NCBI RefSeq assembly: GCF_018383585.1
Contig: NZ_JAHAMK010000025.1
Span: forward strand, 1-40,147
Direction of reading: 5' to 3'
DNA: 40,147 bases
From: Microvirga sp. 3-52
Lineage (GTDB): Bacteria > Pseudomonadota > Alphaproteobacteria > Rhizobiales > Beijerinckiaceae
Program-made: the position numbers and the translations under genes
In this document: positions 34,172 to 40,147 of the stretch, in pieces
Layout: each line of letters begins with the position of its first letter
Numbering within the stretch: position 1 is the first letter of the stretch
Notes under the pieces: model-generated
Told to the model about the DNA's origin: nothing
Database searches by the model: none
The model's input: the letters and a program-made list of their open reading frames with translations, nothing else

Positions 34172-35695
34172 TTACTTCTTCACCGACACGTTCCAGAAGT
34201 AAGGCCAGGGCGCCGGCACGACACCTTCCAGCTTGGGAGACTGCGCCGACAGGGCGTTGAAGTCGCCGATCTTGATGCTGGGGGTTTCGTCGTAGATCAC
34301 CTTCTGAACCTCGGCCCAGAGGGCAGGGCGCTTCGCCGGATCGCTCTCCGTATTGAAGGCATCGACCGCCTTCTTGCGGGCGGGCGTCGACCACCAGCCC
34401 GGAGAGCTCTCGGACAACTGGCCGATGAGGGCTGGCTCGGGCAGGAACGGGCTGTGGGTGATGTAGATGTCCCACAGGGCCGGATCGCCGCGCCGCTGGG
34501 TCAGCGTCGCCCAGTCGACCACCTGCAGATCGACCGTGAAGCCGGCCTGCTTCAGGTACTCTGCCGCCACCTGCGCCATTTTGTAGTGGAACTCGTATTG
34601 GCGGCTGGTGAGGATGCGCAGCGGCGCGCCGCTGTAATCGGCTTTCTTCAGGAGCGCCTTCGCCTTGTCCGGATCGGCGACGTTGTATCTGCCTTCGACA
34701 CCGGCATCCGTGTTCCAGACATAGCCCTTGGGATACATGGCTCCGTCGAGCGAGTAGAACTCGGGATTGCCGAATGCCGCGGCGAGCATGTCCTCCATGC
34801 TCAGGGCGAGGCGCACGGCCATGCGGGCGTCGTTGTTGGTCATCACGCCCTGCTTCGTGTTCATCACGAAGACAGGCCAGCCGAACGGCTTGAGGATGAC
34901 CGGCTTCGACGTCTGGAGGTTCTTGATCCGGTCATAGGATTCGACCGGGAGGGAATCCACATAGTCGAACTGTCCCGAAATCGCGCCTTCGACCCGGGTG
35001 TTGGGATCCGGAACCGGCACGAAGCGGATCTCGTCGAGGATCGGCTTGCGTGCGCCGCCATAGCCGTTGCCGGTGCCGTCGAGAGGCTTGTAGGAATCGT
35101 TGCGAACGAGCTGGATGTATTGATCCGGCTTGCGCTCCTTCAGCTTGTAGGGGCCCGTGCCGACCGGCTCTTTCATCGGGACGTCCATCTTCTCCGACGG
35201 CATGATCACCGCGGCGGAATTGTTGAAGGACAGAAGCGCCAGGAGAGGAGCGTAGGGCGTCTTCAAGGTGAGGCGCACGGTCGACGGATCGACAGCTTCC
35301 AGCTTGTCGACGTTTCCGGCGAGCTGCTTGCCGCGCGACCCCTGCTCCATCCAGCGCTTGAGAGAGGCGACGACGTCTTCGGACGTCATGTCCGAGCCGT
35401 CATGGAATTTGATGCCCTGACGCAGCTTGATCGTGTAGATCTTGCCGCCCTCGGTGACCTCGGGAAGCGATGCAGCCAGGAGGGGCGTGACCTTCCAGTC
35501 CTTGTCGAAGGTGAACAGCGTCTCGAAAAAATGCTGAGTGACGATCCCGACCAGATCCGCCGTGGAGACCATGGGATCAAGTGTCGGCGGCTCGCCGATC
35601 GTCGCCACATTGATGACCCCGCCGCCCGACTGAGCGAGAACCGGGCCCGATGCAAGTATCGCCAAGCCGGATAGAAGTGCTTCTCTGATCCTCAT
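34172..35695 (-). CDS. ABC transporter solute-binding protein, family 5 (dipeptide/oligopeptide type)
   Basis: Periplasmic receptor of the importer, 507 aa. A Sec signal (MRIREALLSGLAILASGPVLAQ) precedes the family 5 fold: VATIGEPPTLDPM, then AASLPEVTEGGKIYTIKLRQGIKFHDGSDMTSEDVVASLKRW, VGTGPYKL, and the lobe-II segments VRLALSMEDMLAAAF and PLRILTSRQYEFHYKMAQVAAEYLKQAGFTVDLQVVDW. It is the first gene of the minus-strand operon. GAGGG lies seven bases before the ATG. Family 5 proteins bind peptides, opines, glycosides and other compounds, so the ligand is not given by the fold. The amidohydrolase and Rid genes downstream point to an acylated amino compound. Confidence 0.94.
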   Translation of the reverse strand: MRIREALLSGLAILASGPVLAQSGGGVINVATIGEPPTLDPMVSTADLVGIVTQHFFETLFTFDKDWKVTPLLAASLPEVTEGGKIYTIKLRQGIKFHDGSDMTSEDVVASLKRWMEQGSRGKQLAGNVDKLEAVDPSTVRLTLKTPYAPLLALLSFNNSAAVIMPSEKMDVPMKEPVGTGPYKLKERKPDQYIQLVRNDSYKPLDGTGNGYGGARKPILDEIRFVPVPDPNTRVEGAISGQFDYVDSLPVESYDRIKNLQTSKPVILKPFGWPVFVMNTKQGVMTNNDARMAVRLALSMEDMLAAAFGNPEFYSLDGAMYPKGYVWNTDAGVEGRYNVADPDKAKALLKKADYSGAPLRILTSRQYEFHYKMAQVAAEYLKQAGFTVDLQVVDWATLTQRRGDPALWDIYITHSPFLPEPALIGQLSESSPGWWSTPARKKAVDAFNTESDPAKRPALWAEVQKVIYDETPSIKIGDFNALSAQSPKLEGVVPAPWPYFWNVSVKK

Positions 35696-35704
35696 GTTTC
35701 CCTC

Positions 35705-35744
35705 TTGCTCTATAATTATAGATTATTTGCTCTAGTTATGTCAT
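35705..35744 (-). promoter_or_regulatory. promoter and direct-repeat operator of the transporter operon
   Basis: On the minus strand, ATGACA (35744-35739) and TATAAT (35720-35715) are 18 bases apart, giving a start near 35708 and a very short leader. TTGCTCTA occurs twice on the plus strand (35705-35712, 35727-35734), 22 bases apart, overlapping the promoter. The -10 box lies in the palindrome CTATAATTATAG (35710-35721). The repeats are probable regulator sites, perhaps for the IclR protein. Confidence 0.5.
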
Positions 35745-35965
35745 AGTGAGCGCGCAAAGTTCCAAGGTCAATAGGGATGAAGTGACATGGCCTTCCCTGG
35801 ACCTCGCCGGCGTTCTGCGGGGCGATGCTCATTGCCGTTGCACCGTGTCACAATCATGCCTGGAAGAGCGCAGCCTGGGTGCCTGCGCCCGCAGGCTTGA
35901 TCCCGGCATCCCGTCCGTCAGGCCGGGTGCGAAGAAAACAAAGAATTTCGCAAGAATTTCGAATG

Positions 35966-35981
35966 TGTGACGCGCTTCACA
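35966..35981. promoter_or_regulatory. perfect CRP-type operator upstream of repeat protein 1
   Basis: TGTGA-cgcgct-TCACA is an exact match to the TGTGA-N6-TCACA consensus of cAMP-CRP-type regulators. Its centre lies 105.5 bases before the ATG at 36079 and 41.5 bases before the start of the conserved leader, the class II activator distance if transcription starts at 36015. Confidence 0.7.
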
Positions 35982-36014
35982 GCGACGGCGGCCGAAGTGG
36001 TTCAAAGTCCATTC

Positions 36015-36072
36015 ATCGCCAACAGAGAGAGCATCTCAGGCGGTCTTGAGAGCAACGCCAACTTGAAGAGGT
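36015..36072 (+). promoter_or_regulatory. conserved leader, copy 1, ending in the ribosome site
   Basis: 58 bases identical to copy 2 (36578-36635) except for three positions. It contains two CGCCAAC repeats, a CTCA...TGAG inverted pair around the loop ggcggtct, and ends with the AAGAGG ribosome site. One difference changes CTCA to CTCG opposite TGAG, which keeps pairing as G-U. Confidence 0.65.
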
Positions 36073-36078
36073 AATACA

Positions 36079-36369
36079 ATGGAAAACTTCCAGGTCTCCG
36101 AAAACGACATCTTCCAGGACGCCTTCAACACCGCTTTCGGCGGCAACGCGACCTCGGCCCAGGTGGCCAGCATTGCCGACCCCGATAAGCTCCTCGATGC
36201 CGGCAGCAGCTGGTTCGGCGGCGGCAACGAGCAGCTGTCCTTCAACGACATCGATCAGGTCGCGACCAACACGGCCCTCGGCGGCAACGCCACCTCGGCC
36301 CAGGTGGCTTCGATCTCGGACGGCGACACGCTCGTCGATACCGGCCACGACTTCCCCGTCTACTACTAA
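36079..36369 (+). CDS. acidic repeat protein 1 (96 aa), unknown family
   Basis: I do not recognise this family. The protein has two repeats with a 47-residue period: residues about 4-48 and 53-92. Each follows N-D-I-x-Q-x-A/F-x-N-T-A-x-x-G-G-N-A-T-S-A-Q-V-A-S-I-x-D, then D-x-L-x-D-x-G. There is no Cys, no signal peptide and no membrane segment, and the net charge is strongly negative. Regular Asn, Gln, Thr, Ser and Ala spacing suggests stacked beta strands or an assembling fibre-like fold, but this is inference. It is preceded by the conserved leader and CRP-type site, followed by a strong terminator, and so forms its own transcription unit. A paralogue lies 563 bases downstream. Confidence 0.8.
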   Translation: MENFQVSENDIFQDAFNTAFGGNATSAQVASIADPDKLLDAGSSWFGGGNEQLSFNDIDQVATNTALGGNATSAQVASISDGDTLVDTGHDFPVYY

Positions 36370-36418
36370 CCCTTGCCTCCCGGAGCGCCACAGGCGACAA
36401 GCCGTGGCGCTCCGCTCC

Positions 36419-36448
36419 AGCCCTCTCAGCTCCCTGGGAGGGCTTTTT
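36419..36448 (+). terminator. Rho-independent terminator of repeat protein 1
   Basis: Stem AGCCCTCTCA / TGGGAGGGCT (10 bp, one wobble) followed by TTTT. An additional hairpin, ggagcgccac / gtggcgctcc, lies just upstream near 36382-36412. Confidence 0.88.
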
Positions 36449-36493
36449 GCTTGTGTCGAGCACGGTTGCGTCGCGTAATCCGTCGAGCCTCTT

Positions 36494-36511
36494 TCGACAG
36501 TTTCCTGTCGA
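36494..36511. repeat. short perfect hairpin upstream of the second CRP-type site
   Basis: TCGACAG-tttc-CTGTCGA, 7-bp arms. It has no counterpart at the same place before repeat protein 1, so it is not part of the duplicated control block. Confidence 0.5.
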
Positions 36512-36528
36512 TGAAGGCGACGTCCGGC

Positions 36529-36544
36529 TGTGAAGCAACTCACA
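36529..36544. promoter_or_regulatory. perfect CRP-type operator upstream of repeat protein 2
   Basis: TGTGA-agcaac-TCACA has the same distance to its ATG (36642) as the first site has to 36079: the offset between sites and between starts is 563 bases in both cases. The six central bases differ between the two sites while both half-sites are kept exactly. Confidence 0.7.
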
Positions 36545-36577
36545 GCCCCGGCCCTGAAAGTCGTGCAAGGTTCACCG

Positions 36578-36635
36578 ATCGCCAACTGAGAGAGCAGCTC
36601 GGGCGGTCTTGAGAGCAACGCCAACTTGAAGAGGT
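36578..36635 (+). promoter_or_regulatory. conserved leader, copy 2
   Basis: Second copy of the 58-base block, with three substitutions against copy 1 and no gaps. It ends with the same AAGAGG ribosome site seven bases before the ATG. Confidence 0.65.
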
Positions 36636-36641
36636 CATTTC

Positions 36642-37028
36642 ATGCCGAATTTTCAGATTTCCGTAAACGAGATAACCCAAGCAGCGGCCAATACGGGCGT
36701 GGGCGCCAACGCGACCTCGGCTCAGGCGGCCGGCATCCACGATCCCGATGCGATCTTCGATACCGGAGGCAGCTGGGACTGGTCTTCCGGCTCGCCGGAG
36801 ATCAATGTCCAGCTCGACACCAACATCGTCAACCAGACGGCGGTCAACACGGCATTCGACGGCGATGCGACGTCGGCGCAGGCCGCCGGCATCAACGATC
36901 CCGACGCTCTGGTGGATTCCGGCAGCTATGACAGCTCCGCCGACTTCAACTTCCAGATCTCCACCAACCTGATCAACCAGACGGCGGTCAACACGGCCAT
37001 CGACACCGACAGCCTGTTCCCCTTCTGA
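36642..37028 (+). CDS. acidic repeat protein 2 (128 aa), paralogue of repeat protein 1
   Basis: Unknown family. It has two full repeats and a third that breaks off, period 48 residues, e.g. FQISVNEITQAAANT, VQLDTNIVNQTAVNT and FQISTNLINQTAVNT. The first two continue into NATSAQAAGIHDPDAIFDTG and DATSAQAAGINDPDALVDSG. A 25-bp identical DNA stretch (36829-36853 and 36973-36997, 144 bases apart) shows recent internal duplication. Like its paralogue it lacks Cys, a signal peptide and membrane segments, is acidic, and ends shortly after the last repeat (DSLFPF). It has its own CRP-type site, leader and terminator. The proteins may co-assemble, or may be exported without a classical signal; neither is shown. 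Confidence 0.82.
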   Translation: MPNFQISVNEITQAAANTGVGANATSAQAAGIHDPDAIFDTGGSWDWSSGSPEINVQLDTNIVNQTAVNTAFDGDATSAQAAGINDPDALVDSGSYDSSADFNFQISTNLINQTAVNTAIDTDSLFPF

Positions 37029-37042
37029 CCCTCAGCCCTCCT

Positions 37043-37080
37043 GGAGCGTCGTGGGCCGCGGGCCTGTGACGCTCCTTTCC
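37043..37080 (+). terminator. terminator of repeat protein 2
   Basis: Stem GGAGCGTC (37043-37050) / GACGCTCC (37068-37075) followed by TTTCC, 15 bases after the stop. It also lies downstream of the convergent ltnD-like gene. Confidence 0.75.
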
Positions 37081-37130
37081 TCACCGCATCGCACGCCCGA
37101 CCTCGCGCCGGCACGGCCTGGCGGCGTCTG

Positions 37131-38009
37131 CTATTGGATTCCGTTCAAGGCACGATAGGAGCGGATGACCTGACTGTCGTCCTCATGGCCGTCTCCGCGT
37201 CCCGAGGTTGCAAGGAACATCTGATGGGCCGCCGCGGCCAGGGGAAGCGCCGCCTTCGTGTCCCGGCCCGCATCGAGAACGATGCCCAGGTCCTTCACGA
37301 AGATGTCGACGGCGCTGGCGACCTCAGGGGCCGGCTGCAGCATGCGCTGTCCTCGATCCTTCAGCATCCAGCTCGAGGCGGCGGACCCGCTCAAGATCTG
37401 CAGCAGGATATCGAGATCGACGCCGACCTTCGAAGCCAGGGCGAAAGCCTCCGCGACGACGGCGATGTGCACGCCGCAGAGGAGCTGGTTGACGGTCTTG
37501 ACCATGGCGCCCTGGCCCGGGCGCTCGCCGACATGGAAAACCTTGTCGCCCAGCGCGTCGAAGAGCGGCTTGACGGCCTCGAAGGTGTCGCGGGACCCGG
37601 CGGCCATGATCGTCAGCGTGGCTGCCTTGGCGCCCGCGACGCCGCCCGACACGGGAGCGTCGATCAGACGCCTTCCGGCCCGTCGCACCCGCTCCTCGAT
37701 GGCTTCCACCGCTGCAGGAGGGCAGGTTGCCATCAGCGCGACCACGCCGTTCTCGCGCAGCTTCTCCAAAGCGCCGCCTTCGAAGAGCACGGACTCGGCC
37801 TGGGCCGCGTTCACCACCATCAATATCAGGACATCCGCGCCGCTTGCCGCTTCACCCGCACTTCCCGCGCTCTTTCCTCCGGAAGCCTCGAGCGCGCTGA
37901 GGGCATTGGTGTTCAGGTCGAACCCGGTGACCGGGAACCCCTTCGTCAGGAGATTCGACGCCATCGGTAGTCCCATGGCGCCAAGGCCGACAAATGCAAC
38001 GCGGATCAT
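37131..38009 (-). CDS. ltnD: L-threonate dehydrogenase-like 3-hydroxyacid dehydrogenase
   Basis: NAD-dependent beta-hydroxyacid dehydrogenase, cytoplasmic. The Rossmann start MIRVAFVGLGAMGLPMASNLL is followed by the substrate motif DAPVSGGVAGA, the catalytic Lys in MVKTVNQLLCGVHIA, and the C-terminal AVDIFVKDLGIVLDAG and ALPLAAAAHQMFLA. These blocks match L-threonate dehydrogenase (LtnD) better than tartronate semialdehyde or 3-hydroxyisobutyrate dehydrogenases. ATG 38009 has a GGGA site eight bases upstream; ATG 38018 adds three residues. About 292 aa. No ltnI, otnC or otnK partner genes are adjacent, so the pathway would need genes elsewhere. Confidence 0.85.
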   Translation of the reverse strand: MIRVAFVGLGAMGLPMASNLLTKGFPVTGFDLNTNALSALEASGGKSAGSAGEAASGADVLILMVVNAAQAESVLFEGGALEKLRENGVVALMATCPPAAVEAIEERVRRAGRRLIDAPVSGGVAGAKAATLTIMAAGSRDTFEAVKPLFDALGDKVFHVGERPGQGAMVKTVNQLLCGVHIAVVAEAFALASKVGVDLDILLQILSGSAASSWMLKDRGQRMLQPAPEVASAVDIFVKDLGIVLDAGRDTKAALPLAAAAHQMFLATSGRGDGHEDDSQVIRSYRALNGIQ

Positions 38010-38018
38010 TTCGTTCAT

Positions 38019-38634
38019 CCCTTGCGGTCGTGATTATCGATACTGTGCCGGCCTGATCGTCAGAGCGAGTGTCGTGTCCGACTCATGCTTTAAGTAGGAC
38101 GGCCCACGGGCCAGTAAATCACCGCGGACTTCCCGGTAACGGTCAGGCTCGTTGACCTATGTGCCGCGACCATGGACCCGCTGTGAGGGCCGTCGACGTC
38201 ACTGCTTGATATGAAGCGGTTCTTCCTAGAATATCCTGTCCAACAACATCCGAAGCCTGCGTCAGACGGGCCGGGAATGAACGGGGCCGGGAGGAAGCGT
38301 ATGCCTGGATGCGAGCGCGCGGCTTGGGCGTTCCAGAGGTCGGCCGCCGATCCGGATGAAATTGTCCGGGCTCATGATGCTGCGGACAGGTCCTTGTCCG
38401 GCCAGCGCGAAGCGGCAGTTCCATGAGTTCCTGCCCATGAGTTCCCGCGAGATCCGAGCCGCGGCATCCGCCTTGGAAGCGTCCCGCGAGCTCATCCCTG
38501 TCACATTCGATCCGGCTCTCGACGGCGCCGACCCTTGGAGGACATGGCCGGCGATCGGTTGACTTCAACGGCGCGGCTCACCCGGGAAGGCCGCGCATGT
38601 CACCAGAGATCCCGGATCATGGAGGAAGCGAACG
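38019..38634. other. long intergenic stretch, no convincing gene
   Basis: 616 bases between the divergent ltnD-like and binding-protein genes. Overlapping frames on both strands (minus 38143-38568, plus 38211-38426, plus 38356-38562) lack ribosome sites and recognisable domains. They may be debris of a lost gene. Promoters for both neighbours should be here, but I cannot place them. Confidence 0.4.
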
Positions 38635-39954
38635 ATGACCCTGTCTAGACGTGATCTGCTTCTTGGAACGGCGGGCCTCGCCGCAGGTGCGGCGGGAGCC
38701 CAGCTTCTGAATGCCGGGCCGGCTTTCGCGCAGGCAGCCGCCCCGCAGTACAAGCCAGAGCAGGGCGCCACCTTGCGCGTGCTGCGCTGGACGCCCTTCG
38801 TGAAGGGGGACGAGGATTCCTGGCTCGCCAATACGAAGAAGTTCACCGAGGCGACGGGCGTCGAGGTGCGTGTCGACAAGGAAAGCTGGGAGGACATCCG
38901 CCCCAAGGCGGCCGTCGCGGCCAATGTCGGTTCGGGCCCGGACGTCATGCTCGTCTGGTTCGACGATCCGTTCCAGTATCCGGACAAGCTCCTCGACGTC
39001 ACCGACATCGGCAACAGCTTCGCCAGCAAATACGGCGGGTATTATCCGGGTCCCGAAGGCTACGCCAAGCAGGGCGACAAGTTCATCGCGCTTCCCCTCG
39101 CGGCGATCGGCAACGGCATCCTCTACCGGGACAGCATGGTCAAGCAGGCGGGCTTCTCGAAATTCCCGGAGAAGAGCGACGAGTTTCTCGAATTGTGCAA
39201 GGCCCTCAAGGCCAAGAGCAAGCCGGCCGGATTCGCGCTCGGAAAGGCCGTCGGCGACGGCAACAACTTCGCCCACTGGATCGTCTGGAGCCATGGCGGC
39301 AGGATGGTCGACGAGGGCGGGAAGGTCGTCATCAACTCGCCGGAGACCATCAAGGCGCTGCAATATGCCCGCGAGCTCTATCAGACCTTCATCCCGGGCA
39401 CGGAAAGCTGGCTCGACATCAACAACAACCGGGTCTTCCTGGCAGGCGACGTCTCGGTGACGGCGAACGGCGTCTCGCTCTACTACTCGGCCAAGAACGA
39501 TCCGAAGATGGCGGAGCTGGCGCAGGACATCCGCTCGACGACCATGCCGATCGGGCCCGTCGGCCAGTCCGTGGAGCTGCACCAGACCACCTCGGCGGTG
39601 ATCTTCAGGTACACGAAGTTCCCGAACGCGGCGCGCGCCTACCTGCAGTTCATGCTCGACAAGCCGCAGATGGATGCCTGGATCACCGGATCGAGCGCCT
39701 ATTGCTGCCCGCCCTTGAAGGGCCTGATCGACAATCCCGTCTGGACGTCGGATCCGGTGCACGAACCCTACAAGCGTGCCTCTTCGACCTTGCGTCCCAA
39801 CGGTTACGCGGGCCCGCTCGGCTACCCCTCCGCCGCCACGATGGCGGATTACGTCATGGTCGACATGGTGGCCGAGGCTGCCACGGGACAGCGCACGCCT
39901 GAGGAAGCCGCCAAGCGCGCGGAGCAGCGGGCCAACCGCTACTACCGCGTCTGA
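38635..39954 (+). CDS. ABC transporter solute-binding protein, family 1 (sugar type), Tat-exported
   Basis: Periplasmic receptor, 439 aa. The N-terminus MTLSRRDLLLGTAGLAAGAAGAQLLNAGPAFA has the twin-arginine motif SRRDLLL, indicating Tat export. The mature part shows family 1 patterns: LRVLRWTPF near the start, a GSGPDVMLVW segment, PLAAIGNGILYRDSMVKQAGF and the C-terminal AARAYLQFMLDK. GGAGGAAGCG precedes the ATG. It is followed by a strong hairpin and then a permease gene, as usual in carbohydrate uptake operons. The closeness of an L-threonate dehydrogenase-like gene hints at a sugar-acid or polyol ligand (weak inference). Confidence 0.92.
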   Translation: MTLSRRDLLLGTAGLAAGAAGAQLLNAGPAFAQAAAPQYKPEQGATLRVLRWTPFVKGDEDSWLANTKKFTEATGVEVRVDKESWEDIRPKAAVAANVGSGPDVMLVWFDDPFQYPDKLLDVTDIGNSFASKYGGYYPGPEGYAKQGDKFIALPLAAIGNGILYRDSMVKQAGFSKFPEKSDEFLELCKALKAKSKPAGFALGKAVGDGNNFAHWIVWSHGGRMVDEGGKVVINSPETIKALQYARELYQTFIPGTESWLDINNNRVFLAGDVSVTANGVSLYYSAKNDPKMAELAQDIRSTTMPIGPVGQSVELHQTTSAVIFRYTKFPNAARAYLQFMLDKPQMDAWITGSSAYCCPPLKGLIDNPVWTSDPVHEPYKRASSTLRPNGYAGPLGYPSAATMADYVMVDMVAEAATGQRTPEEAAKRAEQRANRYYRV

Positions 39955-39961
39955 CAACCTG

Positions 39962-39989
39962 AAGGGGCGGTGCGCGTGCACCGCCCCTT
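39962..39989 (+). terminator. intercistronic hairpin after the sugar-type binding-protein gene
   Basis: Arms AAGGGGCGGTGC and GCACCGCCCCTT (12 bp) with loop gcgt, seven bases after the stop and 30 bases before the permease ATG. There is no T run, so probably partial termination or 3' end protection of the binding-protein message. Confidence 0.65.
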
Positions 39990-40019
39990 GTCCTGTGTTG
40001 ACGATCCCGGAGGTGCTCC

Positions 40020-40147
40020 ATGGTCGATGCCGCCCTTACCCGCGCCGGCGCGACGGCTGCGACCGCACGTACGCCCCTGATGCAGAGCAAGCTCTTTCTC
40101 GGCCTGCTCTTCATGCTGCCGGCCGCCATATTCCTTCTGGTCTTTCT
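40020..40147 (+). CDS. sugar-type ABC transporter permease (MalF/UgpA-like), partial at window edge
   Basis: The ATG at 40020 has CCGGAGG upstream. Only about 42 residues are visible: a polar, Ala/Thr/Arg-rich cytoplasmic start and the first transmembrane helix (LFLGLLFMLPAAIFLLVF), in the style of family 1 sugar permeases. Together with the preceding binding protein it begins a carbohydrate-type ABC operon that continues past the window. Confidence 0.8.
   Translation, partial: MVDAALTRAGATAATARTPLMQSKLFLGLLFMLPAAIFLLVF

Larger units (their letters stand above)
35696..36078. other. divergent control region between the transporter operon and the repeat-protein genes
   Basis: 383 bases. The left end is AT-rich and carries the operon promoter. 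The right part carries two AAGAATTTCG copies (35941-35950, 35952-35961), a CRP-type site and the conserved leader. The middle (about 35760-35930) shows only unsupported short frames. Confidence 0.6.

Noticed and set aside
34106..35674. Plus-strand frame of 522 codons opposite the binding-protein gene
   Set aside because: Antisense shadow of a well-supported family 5 binding protein; no ribosome site or motifs.
36079..37028. Curlin or R-body (RebB) identity for the repeat proteins
   Set aside because: The Asn/Gln spacing recalls curlin repeats and the NxI.QxAxNT motif recalls RebB. However, the 48-residue period, the DPD motif and the absence of a signal peptide do not fit either family well enough to name it.
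38143..38568. Overlapping frames in the 616-base gap
   Set aside because: Frames on both strands overlap each other, lack ribosome sites and show no domain. A decayed gene is possible but cannot be shown.
38617..39981. Minus-strand frame of 454 codons opposite the sugar-type binding protein
   Set aside because: Shadow frame; the sense strand has a Tat signal, a ribosome site and family motifs.

Overview
The window reads as chromosomal DNA of a GC-rich alphaproteobacterium of the Hyphomicrobiales (Microvirga, Methylobacterium or Bradyrhizobium-like). The main clues are a D-tartrate dehydratase with all the active-site positions I recall for the Bradyrhizobium japonicum enzyme, a tRNA-Lys end of alphaproteobacterial type, a cobalt-type nitrile hydratase, and many ABC and TTT uptake genes for small organic molecules. 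The genus is inferred from gene content; no 16S gene is present.

Left edge (1-2740): a decayed mobile region. It holds the last codons of an IS630-type transposase, an IS1182/IS5-type transposase pseudogene with a stop and several frameshifts, two small ORFs, and an orphan 3' end of a tRNA-Lys gene flanked by inverted repeats. That tRNA end looks like the distal attachment site of an integrated element lying to its left, so backbone DNA would start near 2741.

Region 2957-5653: cobalt-type nitrile hydratase alpha, beta and accessory genes, overlapping or nearly so, then an arginase-family hydrolase. Region 6089-10724: two exported M20 metallohydrolases, a PRC-barrel protein and a small secreted protein, all on the minus strand. 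Region 11055-16456, minus strand: GH43-like protein, aquaporin, GH1 glycosidase, alpha/beta hydrolase and a small unknown protein.

Region 16573-23489: a tartrate-type catabolic block. It has a LysR regulator divergent from tarD, a manganese cupin of the hydroxynitrile-lyase type, a GntR regulator divergent from a TTT substrate receptor, and two tandem tartrate/D-malate dehydrogenase-like genes. Region 23894-26317: a periplasmic penicillin-acylase family protein.

Region 26449-35695: a dipeptide-type ABC transporter operon that also encodes an amidohydrolase/deacetylase and a RidA-type protein. Beside it are an IclR regulator and a divergent SelA-like PLP enzyme. A coherent reading is uptake of an N-acylated or amide-linked amino compound, deacylation, PLP-dependent elimination and imine clean-up.

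Region 36079-37028 is the most unusual part. Two small acidic repeat proteins of unknown function each follow a perfect TGTGA-N6-TCACA CRP-type operator at exactly the same distance. They share a 58-nt leader that is far more conserved than the start of their coding regions. The right edge holds an L-threonate dehydrogenase-like gene and the start of a sugar-type ABC transporter operon that runs out of the window.
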